Part shown: positions 1 through 5,480 of the stretch, in pieces | Position numbering within the stretch: position 1 is the first letter of the stretch | Layout: every line of letters starts with the position of its first letter | NCBI GenBank assembly: GCA_015658495.1 | Contig: DQOT01000384.1 | Location: 1-5,480, forward strand | Direction: 5' to 3' | Length of the DNA: 5,480 bases | Source: Fidelibacterota bacterium | GTDB lineage: Bacteria > Fidelibacterota > Marinisomatia > Marinisomatales > UBA1611 | Made by a program: the position numbers and the translations under genes | Notes under the pieces: model-generated | Seen by the model: the letters and a program-made list of their open reading frames with translations, nothing else | The model's database searches: none | Told to the model about the DNA's origin: nothing

Positions 1-100
1 TATGTTTTACATTTTTTTCATCTAGTTTGTCCGAGATTGTGGATTCCTTAAATTCGACCTGTTAACCGATGAGCGCTTTGACGTATTCCATACAAACAAT
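1..100. repeat. Diverged direct repeat, copy 1
   Basis: Aligns without gaps to 239-338 at an offset of 238 bases. I count 11 mismatches in 100 positions (4, 10, 23, 34, 61, 76, 77, 86, 94, 96, 97). The core at 37-60 is identical in both copies, and similarity fades after about position 100. The copy begins at the window edge, so its true left end is unknown. The + strand contains a T-run (12-18), the identical core, and TTGACG at 78-83. Function unknown. It could be an intergenic repeat family or the remnant of a duplicated gene end. Confidence 0.85.
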
Positions 101-238
101 GTGTTACGACTATTCATAAAGCTAACCATTATTAAAACCAGGTCTCCCTTTGTTGAAAGCCACCCAGAGGGAATCAATAACGGCGACATTCTAAATCTAA
201 AAACCCCGCCCAACCTGTCCGCTGGTAGAGCAGCCATT

Positions 239-338
239 TATATTTTATATTTTTTTCATCCAGTTTGTCCGGGATTGTGGATTCCTTAAATTCGACCTAT
301 TAACCGATGAGCGTATTGACGTACTCCATACCATAAAT
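239..338. repeat. Diverged direct repeat, copy 2
   Basis: Second copy of the element at 1-100, about 89% identical. It ends some 60 bases before the start codon of the peptidase gene, so its right part, including TTGACG at 316-321, may overlap that gene's promoter. Neither strand carries a continuous protein frame across the copy: the + strand frame stops with TAA at 287-289, and the - strand has adjacent TAA and TAG codons in the matching frame. Confidence 0.85.
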
Positions 339-343
339 ACTGT
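316..343 (+). promoter_or_regulatory. Possible sigma-70-like promoter before the peptidase gene
   Basis: TTGACG at 316-321 matches five of six bases of the standard -35 box. TACTGT at 338-343 is a weak -10 candidate at 16 bases spacing. The -35-like hexamer lies in the repeat and is also present in copy 1 (78-83), but the matching -10 position there is poorer (TGTGTT at 100-105). The position fits transcription of the gene starting at 399. The organism's promoter consensus is unknown, so this is only a candidate. Confidence 0.25.
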
Positions 344-398
344 TTTTTATGCATTCCATAATGGAACAGAGATCAAAACTTTTTAATCCGGGCCAATT

Positions 399-1802
399 AT
401 GATTACAATCGAACTTCAATCCACCATCAATACTTTTTGGGATGATCACATCATCCCTGTTCTTATTGATTATATCAAGATCCCAAATAAATCTCCCTCC
501 TTTGATCCAGGCTGGAAAGCAAGCGGACACATGGATCGTGTTTTAGAACTTGCCACTGATTGGACGAAATCGCACATGCCGGAGAATGCAAAACTTTCTG
601 TAAAACAAGCGGATGGCAGAACGCCATTGATCCTGGTAGATATACACGGAGATCGGGACGGAAATATTCTCATGTACGGCCATTTGGATAAACAACCTGA
701 AATGGATGGTTGGGACCAGGGGTTGGGTCCGTGGATGCCTGTAATGAAAGATGAAAAACTCTATGGTCGCGGAGGTGCCGATGACGGCTACGCATTGTTT
801 GCATCACTCTGCGCCGTAAAGGCGCTGAAGGAACAGGGTGTTTCGTTACCCAGAATTTTGGTTCTGATCGAGTTCTGCGAAGAAAGCGGTTCGCCGGATC
901 TGCCCCATTATATGAATCTGTGTGCAGATATCATTGGTTCGCCGGATCTGGTGGTCTGTTTGGATTCCGGCGCAGGAGATTATAAACGATTTTGGACCAC
1001 CACATCTCTCCGTGGGTTGATTGGCGGAACGCTCCGTGTCGATGTGCTCACAGAAGGTGTTCATTCTGGTGGCGCCAGTGGTCATGTACCCTCTTCGTTC
1101 CGTATCGCAAGGCAGCTTCTTTCCCGATTGGAAGATGAAAACAGCGGTGAGGTTTTATTGGACGAACTCAAAACAGATATTCCTGATTACCGAATTCAAG
1201 AGACAGAGAAGTTCGTTTCTATTTTAGGAAATGAAGTGGTGGAAGAATTTCCCTGGTACGAAACCATGAAACCATCAATTGATGATCATGTTGAAGGTGT
1301 GCTACGTCGATCATGGAAGCCTGCTTTATCGGTGGTTGGAGCAGATGGTTTGCCGCCCTCGGATAATGCGGGGAATGTATTACGGCCTTATACTCAACTC
1401 CAACTGTCCATGCGAATTCCACCTATAGTGGATCATATCAAGGCGCAGGCTGCCATTGAAAAAACACTCACGGACAATCCGCCATACGGGGCCCGTGTTA
1501 CGGTCCATTTTGAAGAGCCCGCTTCGGGGTGGAATGCACCGGAAACTGCAAACTGGCTTGCGGAGGCTATGAATCAAGCATCAAAAGAATTTTTTGCAGA
1601 GTCGGCTTGTTCTTTATCGGAAGGTGGTACGATCCCGTTTATGGCTATGCTGGGGGAACAATTTCCCGCTGCCCAGTTTGTGGTTACCGGTGTGCTGGGT
1701 CCCGGCTCAAACGCCCACGGACCCAACGAGTTTCTTCATGTGCCGTATGCGAAAAAACTCACCGCCTGCGTGGCATCAATCTTAAACGATTTCCCGGCGT
1801 AA
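399..1802 (+). CDS. M20-family zinc dipeptidase, carnosinase (CNDP)-like
   Basis: A 467-residue cytosolic metallopeptidase (no signal peptide) expected to hydrolyse dipeptides or short peptides with two active-site zinc ions. Visible M20 residues, in order: H95 and D97 in GHLDKQPE; bridging D128 in GRGGADDGY; general-base E161 and zinc ligand E162 in FCEESGS; D189 in LDSG; H222 in VHSGGASGHVPSS, the dimer-domain histidine that completes the neighbouring active site; and H440 in GSNAHGPNEF. Spacing and length closely follow human carnosine dipeptidases, so the enzyme is probably active. Residues about 208-380 form the dimerisation/lid domain. The start is the only in-frame ATG after a stop at 384-386, and the N-terminus has the usual family helix. 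No good ribosome binding site precedes it, and the start overlaps the stop of a tiny upstream frame (349-402). The gene lies four bases before a transporter gene, suggesting an operon. The exact peptide substrate cannot be read from sequence. DapE- or ArgE-type deacylases are less likely given the CNDP-like length and motifs. Confidence 0.93.
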   Translation: MITIELQSTINTFWDDHIIPVLIDYIKIPNKSPSFDPGWKASGHMDRVLELATDWTKSHMPENAKLSVKQADGRTPLILVDIHGDRDGNILMYGHLDKQPEMDGWDQGLGPWMPVMKDEKLYGRGGADDGYALFASLCAVKALKEQGVSLPRILVLIEFCEESGSPDLPHYMNLCADIIGSPDLVVCLDSGAGDYKRFWTTTSLRGLIGGTLRVDVLTEGVHSGGASGHVPSSFRIARQLLSRLEDENSGEVLLDELKTDIPDYRIQETEKFVSILGNEVVEEFPWYETMKPSIDDHVEGVLRRSWKPALSVVGADGLPPSDNAGNVLRPYTQLQLSMRIPPIVDHIKAQAAIEKTLTDNPPYGARVTVHFEEPASGWNAPETANWLAEAMNQASKEFFAESACSLSEGGTIPFMAMLGEQFPAAQFVVTGVLGPGSNAHGPNEFLHVPYAKKLTACVASILNDFPA

Positions 1803-1818
1803 GGCTTTGACCGCCCGG
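1794..1818 (+). promoter_or_regulatory. Possible hairpin around the TTG start of the transporter gene
   Basis: CCGGCG at 1794-1799 can pair with CGCCCGG at 1812-1818, leaving one bulged C. The loop (1800-1811) carries the end of the peptidase stop codon, the AAGG tract and the TTG start. Ribosomes finishing the peptidase gene would melt such a structure, which would suit translational coupling. It is short and imperfect and could be chance in a GC-rich patch. Confidence 0.25.
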
Positions 1819-2676
1819 CTCGGTCTTATTTTATTATTGGCATTGATTTCGGTCAGTACCACATCGTTGGTCATCCGCTATGTGGCAACCGTTCCGGCTC
1901 TGGTTCTCGCATTTTGGCGCATGTTTACTGCCAGTGGAATGCTGTGGGGTTTTAGTGTCGCAAAGCCACAGGACTCGCTTTCACTCCTCAATAAAAAACG
2001 GATTATTTTTGCTGGAATTTTCCTGGGGTGTCATTTCGCCTGTTTCTTTGTGGGTGTTCGCCATACATCCATTGCGAATGCCACGCTCCTGGCAAATATG
2101 GGACCAATCTTTACCCTGTTGATTGCACTGGCGCAGAGACGAAAAAGTAACACCATGACCTATCTGGGGTTAGGAATGGCGGTTGTTGGTGCCATTATTA
2201 TCCAGGCGAATGATTTTTCAATCTTAGGTGGTGAGAATTTCTTCGGGAATTCCCTGGCGCTTTTGAGCGCACTGTTTTTCGCCTTAACCTATGTGGTTGC
2301 TGAAGCGATCAGAGTTGAAACAGGAAACATTGTTTATGGAAGGGCTTTATTTCTTGTTGCGGCTATAACCTTACTTGTGATTGCAGTTTTATCCGGTAAT
2401 TCAATTTTTGATTTCCAGCCACAGCATATTGTTTGGTTACTGTTTCTTGGGTTGGTGCCATCCATTCTCGGACACAATATGTTGAATTATGCTGTAAAAT
2501 ATGTTACGCCAACAGCTGTTTCATCCGTGTCGCTGGGCGAGCCAATAATAGCATCTTTATTTGGATTGTTTTTATTCGGAGAGGCTATCCCCGTTAGTGC
2601 CATTTTGGGTGGTCCCATCATTTTGATTGGTGTTTATATTATAATAAATAATCAGGTGTCTGGTGCCAACAATTAA
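1807..2676 (+). CDS. EamA/DMT-superfamily permease (10-helix transporter)
   Basis: A 289-residue inner-membrane protein of the drug/metabolite transporter superfamily, with two EamA repeats at about residues 6-133 and 148-281, five hydrophobic helices each. Family marks include PALVLAFWRM (30-39), the HTSIANATLLANMGP helix (86-100), and GEPIIASLFGLFLFGE (244-259), the classical end of the second repeat. Many relatives export amino acids, nucleosides or other metabolites, but substrates are not predictable from sequence. The start is inferred as TTG at 1807. An in-frame TAA at 1783-1785 excludes an earlier start apart from a rare ATT, and the first ATG (residue 39) would delete the first helix. 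AAGG at 1801-1804 is only two bases from the TTG, too close for a good ribosome binding site, so translation may be coupled to the peptidase gene ending at 1802. A peptidase-exporter pair suggests disposal or exchange of released amino acids; this is inference. Confidence 0.9.
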   Translation: MTARLGLILLLALISVSTTSLVIRYVATVPALVLAFWRMFTASGMLWGFSVAKPQDSLSLLNKKRIIFAGIFLGCHFACFFVGVRHTSIANATLLANMGPIFTLLIALAQRRKSNTMTYLGLGMAVVGAIIIQANDFSILGGENFFGNSLALLSALFFALTYVVAEAIRVETGNIVYGRALFLVAAITLLVIAVLSGNSIFDFQPQHIVWLLFLGLVPSILGHNMLNYAVKYVTPTAVSSVSLGEPIIASLFGLFLFGEAIPVSAILGGPIILIGVYIIINNQVSGANN

Positions 2677-2690
2677 TGATGGAGCTGTTT

Positions 2691-2725
2691 ATTAGATGCT
2701 TTGTAAAGCCTTCTATTAATCTAAT
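2691..2725 (+). terminator. Nested inverted repeat after the transporter gene, possible terminator
   Basis: An outer pair of perfect 7-base arms, ATTAGAT (2691-2697) and ATCTAAT (2719-2725), encloses GCTTTGTAAAGC (2698-2709), itself an inverted repeat with 5-base arms and a 2-base centre. It begins 15 bases after the transporter stop codon, where a terminator would be expected. It is AT-rich and the downstream bases are only moderately T-rich, without a proper T-run, so it is not a textbook intrinsic terminator. A protein-binding site for the downstream unit is another possibility. Confidence 0.3.
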
Positions 2726-2798
2726 TGTGGTTTATTATATTCCGTCTCAAAATTTAACAAAATTTTATTATCTTAAAAAATCCGTTTAAAGAAAGCCC

Positions 2799-4079
2799 GT
2801 GAGCAATTTAATTAAAAATGTTTTATTGAATAATATCAGGCAGGATATTTTTATCCAAGATGGTTTGATTCGATCCATTGGGGAAAATCTCAATATTGTT
2901 GCGGATAAAATTTTAGATGGAACAAATAAAGCGGTCATTCCATCTTTTGTGAATGCCCACACCCATAGCGCCATGACGCTTATGAGAAGTTATGCGGATG
3001 ATATGCATCTCCATAATTGGCTGGAAAATAAAATTTGGCCTTTTGAAAAAAACATTACAGAAGAAGATGTGTATTGGGGGACGCGTCTTGCTATTATTGA
3101 AATGATCAAATCGGGGACAACCCATTTTAATGATATGTATTGGCATTATAACGGAACGGCGCGCGCTGTGATGGATTCCGGTATTCATGCGAATTTATCC
3201 AGTGCATTTATTGATTTAGGAAATGAAGAAACATCAAAAATACAAATAGCTGAACAAATTGAAATTTTTAATAACAGACACGAATATTCTTCAAATGTGA
3301 CATTCACACTGGGGATACATGCCCTTTATACCGTGTCAGAATCGGGTGTTTTATGGGCAAGAGATTTTGCGAAAGAACATAACTTAAAGATTCATATGCA
3401 TCTTTCTGAAACTCAGCGAGAGGTAGATGAGTGGGTTGAACAGACAGGCATGCGTCCGGTTGATTATTTAGATAGTATCGGATTGTTGGGACCAAACATA
3501 TTGGCGGCTCATGTGAATTGGGTGTCAGAAGATGAAATAAAACGACTCGCTGATCATAATGTTGGAATAATTCACTGCCCCACTTCCAATATGAAATTGG
3601 CATCCGGTGTTTTTCCTTATCAGCGCATGAAAGATGCTGGCCTTCGAATCGGTCTTGCCACAGATGGTGTTGCTTCTAATAATAATGTTGACATGCTGGG
3701 TGAAATGAAAATGGCTGCTCTCTTGCAAAAATCAAACAATCAAGATCCAACCGTTATGCCTGCGGGCGAAGCTTTTTATTTAGCCACAGAAGGAAGTGCG
3801 TCTCTTTTTAATCTAAGTATGGGTACAATTGCAATTGGGAAGTCTGCAGATTTATTGTTGGTGGATCTAAAAAATATCCATCTCATTCCGAATCATCATT
3901 TAATCCCAAATCTTGTTTATTCTGCCCACAGCGATTGTATTGATACTACTATTTCAAGAGGGAATATATTAATGGAAAACGGCGTTGTTGATGATGAAGA
4001 ATATGTGATTGAACGCTTTCAAAATGCAGTTGAAAGCCTTGTGGACAATTATTCAAAACATTCTTTTAATAGGAAATAA
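2799..4079 (+). CDS. mtaD: Amidohydrolase, 5'-methylthioadenosine/S-adenosylhomocysteine deaminase type
   Basis: A 426-residue cytosolic metal-dependent deaminase of the amidohydrolase superfamily (TrzN/AtzA/MtaD/SsnA group). The best fit is deamination of 5'-modified adenosines (methylthioadenosine, S-adenosylhomocysteine, perhaps 5'-deoxyadenosine) to the inosine forms plus ammonia. Residues visible: metal ligands H54 and H56 in VNAHTHSAMTLMR; E83 in WPFE, the purine-contacting glutamate of the family; H174 in LGIHALYT; H201 (metal) and E204 (catalytic) in HMHLSET; H238 in AAHVNW; and D289 (metal) in ATDGVASNN. A composite beta-sandwich is formed by residues 1-48 and about 340-400 (GKSADLLLVD at 347-356). 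Length is normal. The GTG start is supported by the family-typical beginning (IKNVLL...DIFIQDGLIRSIG); the preceding AAAGAAAG is a weak ribosome binding site. It is followed after seven bases by an aldolase/dehydrogenase gene, implying co-transcription. Related deaminases for guanine, chlorohydrolysed triazines or other purines share the fold, so substrate is probable rather than certain. Confidence 0.85.
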   Translation: MSNLIKNVLLNNIRQDIFIQDGLIRSIGENLNIVADKILDGTNKAVIPSFVNAHTHSAMTLMRSYADDMHLHNWLENKIWPFEKNITEEDVYWGTRLAIIEMIKSGTTHFNDMYWHYNGTARAVMDSGIHANLSSAFIDLGNEETSKIQIAEQIEIFNNRHEYSSNVTFTLGIHALYTVSESGVLWARDFAKEHNLKIHMHLSETQREVDEWVEQTGMRPVDYLDSIGLLGPNILAAHVNWVSEDEIKRLADHNVGIIHCPTSNMKLASGVFPYQRMKDAGLRIGLATDGVASNNNVDMLGEMKMAALLQKSNNQDPTVMPAGEAFYLATEGSASLFNLSMGTIAIGKSADLLLVDLKNIHLIPNHHLIPNLVYSAHSDCIDTTISRGNILMENGVVDDEEYVIERFQNAVESLVDNYSKHSFNRK

Positions 4080-4086
4080 TTAAAAC

Positions 4087-5480
4087 ATGAAAAGTTTATG
4101 GAATGATCAAGAAGCAAATCAATTTATTGGCGATTTGGATTTAAGGGTCTATACATCGAGATTGCTGGGGCAGGATGCTACTCTTGTGCTTCATGGAGGT
4201 GGAAATACATCAGTTAAATCTTCTGTAAAAAATTTATTCGGGGAAGAAGAAAGTATTTTATTTGTAAAAGGAAGTGGCTGGGATTTAGGCACCATCGAAG
4301 CAGAGGGCTTTGCGCCGGTTAAAATGGATATGCTTCTCAATATGGCAAAACTGGAAACGCTTTCTGATATTGATATGGTAAAATACCAGCGATCAGCCAT
4401 GATTGATCCATCTGCCCCAAATCCATCTGTAGAGGCAATTTTACATGCGCTTATACCTTTTAAATACGTGGACCATACACATGCAGATGCGGTGGTCACT
4501 ATTTCGAACACAGAAAAGGGTGAGGAAATTTTATCTTATCTTTATGGGAGTCGCGTATTATTAATTCCCTATTCCATGCCTGGATTTGATTTAGCCAAAA
4601 TGATTTATAACATGACCCGGGGTGTGGATTGGCAACAATTAGACGGGATGATTCTTTTGAATCATGGTGTCTTTACCTTTAATAATGGCGCTAAACAATC
4701 CTATGAAAAAATGATTGAATTAGTATCCCAAGCAGAAGATTATTTATCGGACAATGGCGCTGATTTGAATATCCCTTTCCAAGATGTTGAAATTGATTAT
4801 ATCCAAATTGCCAAAATCAGAAAAGCTGTTTCCACCCTTAAGAAAAAACCGATTATTGCCAAATTAAATTCATCCAATAAGTCAAAGTATTTCAGTAAAC
4901 AAAATATAGAATCCATTTCTCAACAAGGGCCTCTTACACCAGACCATGTTATTAGAACAAAGCGTATTCCTGCAATTTTGACTGACTCATTTAAAGATGA
5001 TTTGGACCATTATATTGAAGAGTATGTTTCTTATTATGAAGAAAATAAAACGGATGAGATTTGCCTAAATCCCGCGCCAAACTTTGCAATCCTAAAAAAT
5101 AAAGGCACCATTAGTTTTGGATCAAATGTTAAGGAAGCGATTATTATTCAAGACATTAATGATCACTCCTTTGAAGCGGTTTTAAAAGCTGAAGTGATTG
5201 GCGGATTTAAAGCATTGGGTGCTAAAGATATATTTAATGTTGAATATTGGAGTCTTGAACAAGCCAAATTGAAAAAGGGAGCATCTTCACCTGAATTTAA
5301 TGGAAAGGTTGCCCTGGTGACCGGCGCAGCAAGTGGGATTGGAAAAGCTGTTGCAGAAATGTTCATTCAAAGGGGTGCGGCTATTGCGGCGCTGGACATA
5401 GATCCCGCCATCTCAGACATATTTCATGCACCTAATGCGTTGGGACTTCCCTGTGATTTAACAAAAGAATCTGAAATCAA
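4087..5480 (+). CDS. Bifunctional class II aldolase/short-chain dehydrogenase (RhaD/YuxG/RhaEW type), 3' end beyond the window
   Basis: The first 464 residues of a protein family usually near 700 residues; the frame is open to the window edge. Residues about 15-230 are a class II (zinc) aldolase domain: HGGGNTSVK (36-44) for phosphate binding, E116 as likely catalytic acid/base, zinc ligands H130 and H132 in DHTHAD and H193 in LLNHGVF, and the family mark YSMPGFDLA (162-170). Residues about 240-400 form the intervening region. From about 405 a Rossmann short-chain dehydrogenase domain begins: TGAASGIG (412-419) binds the dinucleotide, and D437 after the second strand points to NAD rather than NADP. 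The catalytic YxxxK lies outside. Characterised relatives (RhaEW) split rhamnulose-1-phosphate into DHAP and lactaldehyde and oxidise the aldehyde to lactate. The mtaD-like neighbour raises a different substrate, such as 5-deoxyribulose- or methylthioribulose-1-phosphate. The ATG is seven bases after the previous stop; AGGA at 4071-4074 is a distant ribosome binding site. No frame disruption is seen. Confidence 0.9.
   Translation, partial: MKSLWNDQEANQFIGDLDLRVYTSRLLGQDATLVLHGGGNTSVKSSVKNLFGEEESILFVKGSGWDLGTIEAEGFAPVKMDMLLNMAKLETLSDIDMVKYQRSAMIDPSAPNPSVEAILHALIPFKYVDHTHADAVVTISNTEKGEEILSYLYGSRVLLIPYSMPGFDLAKMIYNMTRGVDWQQLDGMILLNHGVFTFNNGAKQSYEKMIELVSQAEDYLSDNGADLNIPFQDVEIDYIQIAKIRKAVSTLKKKPIIAKLNSSNKSKYFSKQNIESISQQGPLTPDHVIRTKRIPAILTDSFKDDLDHYIEEYVSYYEENKTDEICLNPAPNFAILKNKGTISFGSNVKEAIIIQDINDHSFEAVLKAEVIGGFKALGAKDIFNVEYWSLEQAKLKKGASSPEFNGKVALVTGAASGIGKAVAEMFIQRGAAIAALDIDPAISDIFHAPNALGLPCDLTKESEI

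Larger units (their letters stand above)
1..398. other. Non-coding upstream region with a repeated element
   Basis: I find no credible gene here. Open frames on both strands are short, lack recognisable motifs and have no ribosome binding site. The stretch consists of two copies of a roughly 100-base direct repeat (1-100 and 239-338), a 138-base unique spacer, and about 60 bases leading to the first gene. The spacer is locally GC-richer, with a run of C around 203-210, but holds no clear hairpin or tRNA. The window starts inside or at the edge of the first repeat copy, so the element may extend to the left. Confidence 0.6.

Noticed and set aside
222..236. tRNA D-loop-like sequence GGTAGAGCAG
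   Set aside because: No matching D-stem, anticodon arm or acceptor ends are found around it, and the downstream TTCGACC lacks a pairing T-stem.
22..289. Short frames of 60-70 codons on both strands across the repeat and spacer
   Set aside because: Low-complexity, unlike any family I know, without start signals, and the differences between repeat copies do not follow codon positions.
846..1085. 79-codon - strand frame inside the peptidase gene
   Set aside because: A shadow frame opposite catalytic-motif codons of the M20 gene, with no ribosome binding site or similarity I recognise.
2749..2766. AAAATTT and AAATTTT inverted repeat with a 4-base loop
   Set aside because: All A/T pairs in an AT-rich gap. 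It would be too unstable for a terminator and is expected by chance.
2725..2771. Promoter candidates such as TTGTGG and TATTAT before the deaminase gene
   Set aside because: Hexamers at correct spacing could not be paired; AT-rich sequence gives many equally poor matches.
4191..4511. 106-codon open frame on the - strand
   Set aside because: It lies wholly inside the well-supported aldolase domain on the + strand, has no recognisable motif, and overlaps conserved zinc-site codons.

Overview
The window is a bacterial chromosomal segment with four protein-coding genes, all on the + strand. They follow about 400 bases of non-coding DNA that holds a diverged direct repeat. Every product is a housekeeping or catabolic protein type. 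I see no mobile element, CRISPR array, tRNA, rRNA or phage gene. The sequence does not fix the organism. Genes 3 and 4 are AT-rich with codons ending in A/T, shine-dalgarno signals are weak, and some starts are GTG or TTG. An uncultured marine lineage such as the Marinimicrobia would fit, but that is a guess from style and gene content, not a determination.

Layout. Positions 1-398 have no convincing gene. A roughly 100-base element occurs at 1-100 and again at 239-338 with about 89% identity. Positions 399-1802 encode an M20-family metallopeptidase that keeps every zinc and catalytic residue of the carnosine dipeptidase (CNDP) branch. Four bases later, from a TTG start, 1807-2676 encodes a ten-helix EamA/DMT-family transporter. 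The two look like one transcription unit. Positions 2677-2798 are a 122-base AT-rich gap with a nested inverted repeat that may end the first unit. Positions 2799-4079 encode an amidohydrolase of the 5'-methylthioadenosine/S-adenosylhomocysteine deaminase (MtaD) type. Seven bases later, 4087 to the window edge encodes the first 464 residues of a bifunctional class II aldolase/short-chain dehydrogenase of the RhaD/YuxG/RhaEW type. Its catalytic YxxxK lies beyond the edge.

How the genes may work together. The first pair could hydrolyse small peptides and move the products or related metabolites across the membrane. The second pair is the more interesting. A deaminase for 5'-modified adenosines sits directly before an aldolase fused to an aldehyde dehydrogenase-like domain. 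That order would suit salvage of 5'-deoxyadenosine or methylthioadenosine: deamination, phosphorolysis, isomerisation, aldol cleavage to DHAP plus an aldehyde, then aldehyde oxidation. The usual reading of the aldolase fusion is rhamnose/fucose breakdown, so the salvage link is a hypothesis based on gene order.

Base composition differs between the two pairs: the peptidase gene is near 50% GC in the blocks I counted, and the last two genes are clearly lower.
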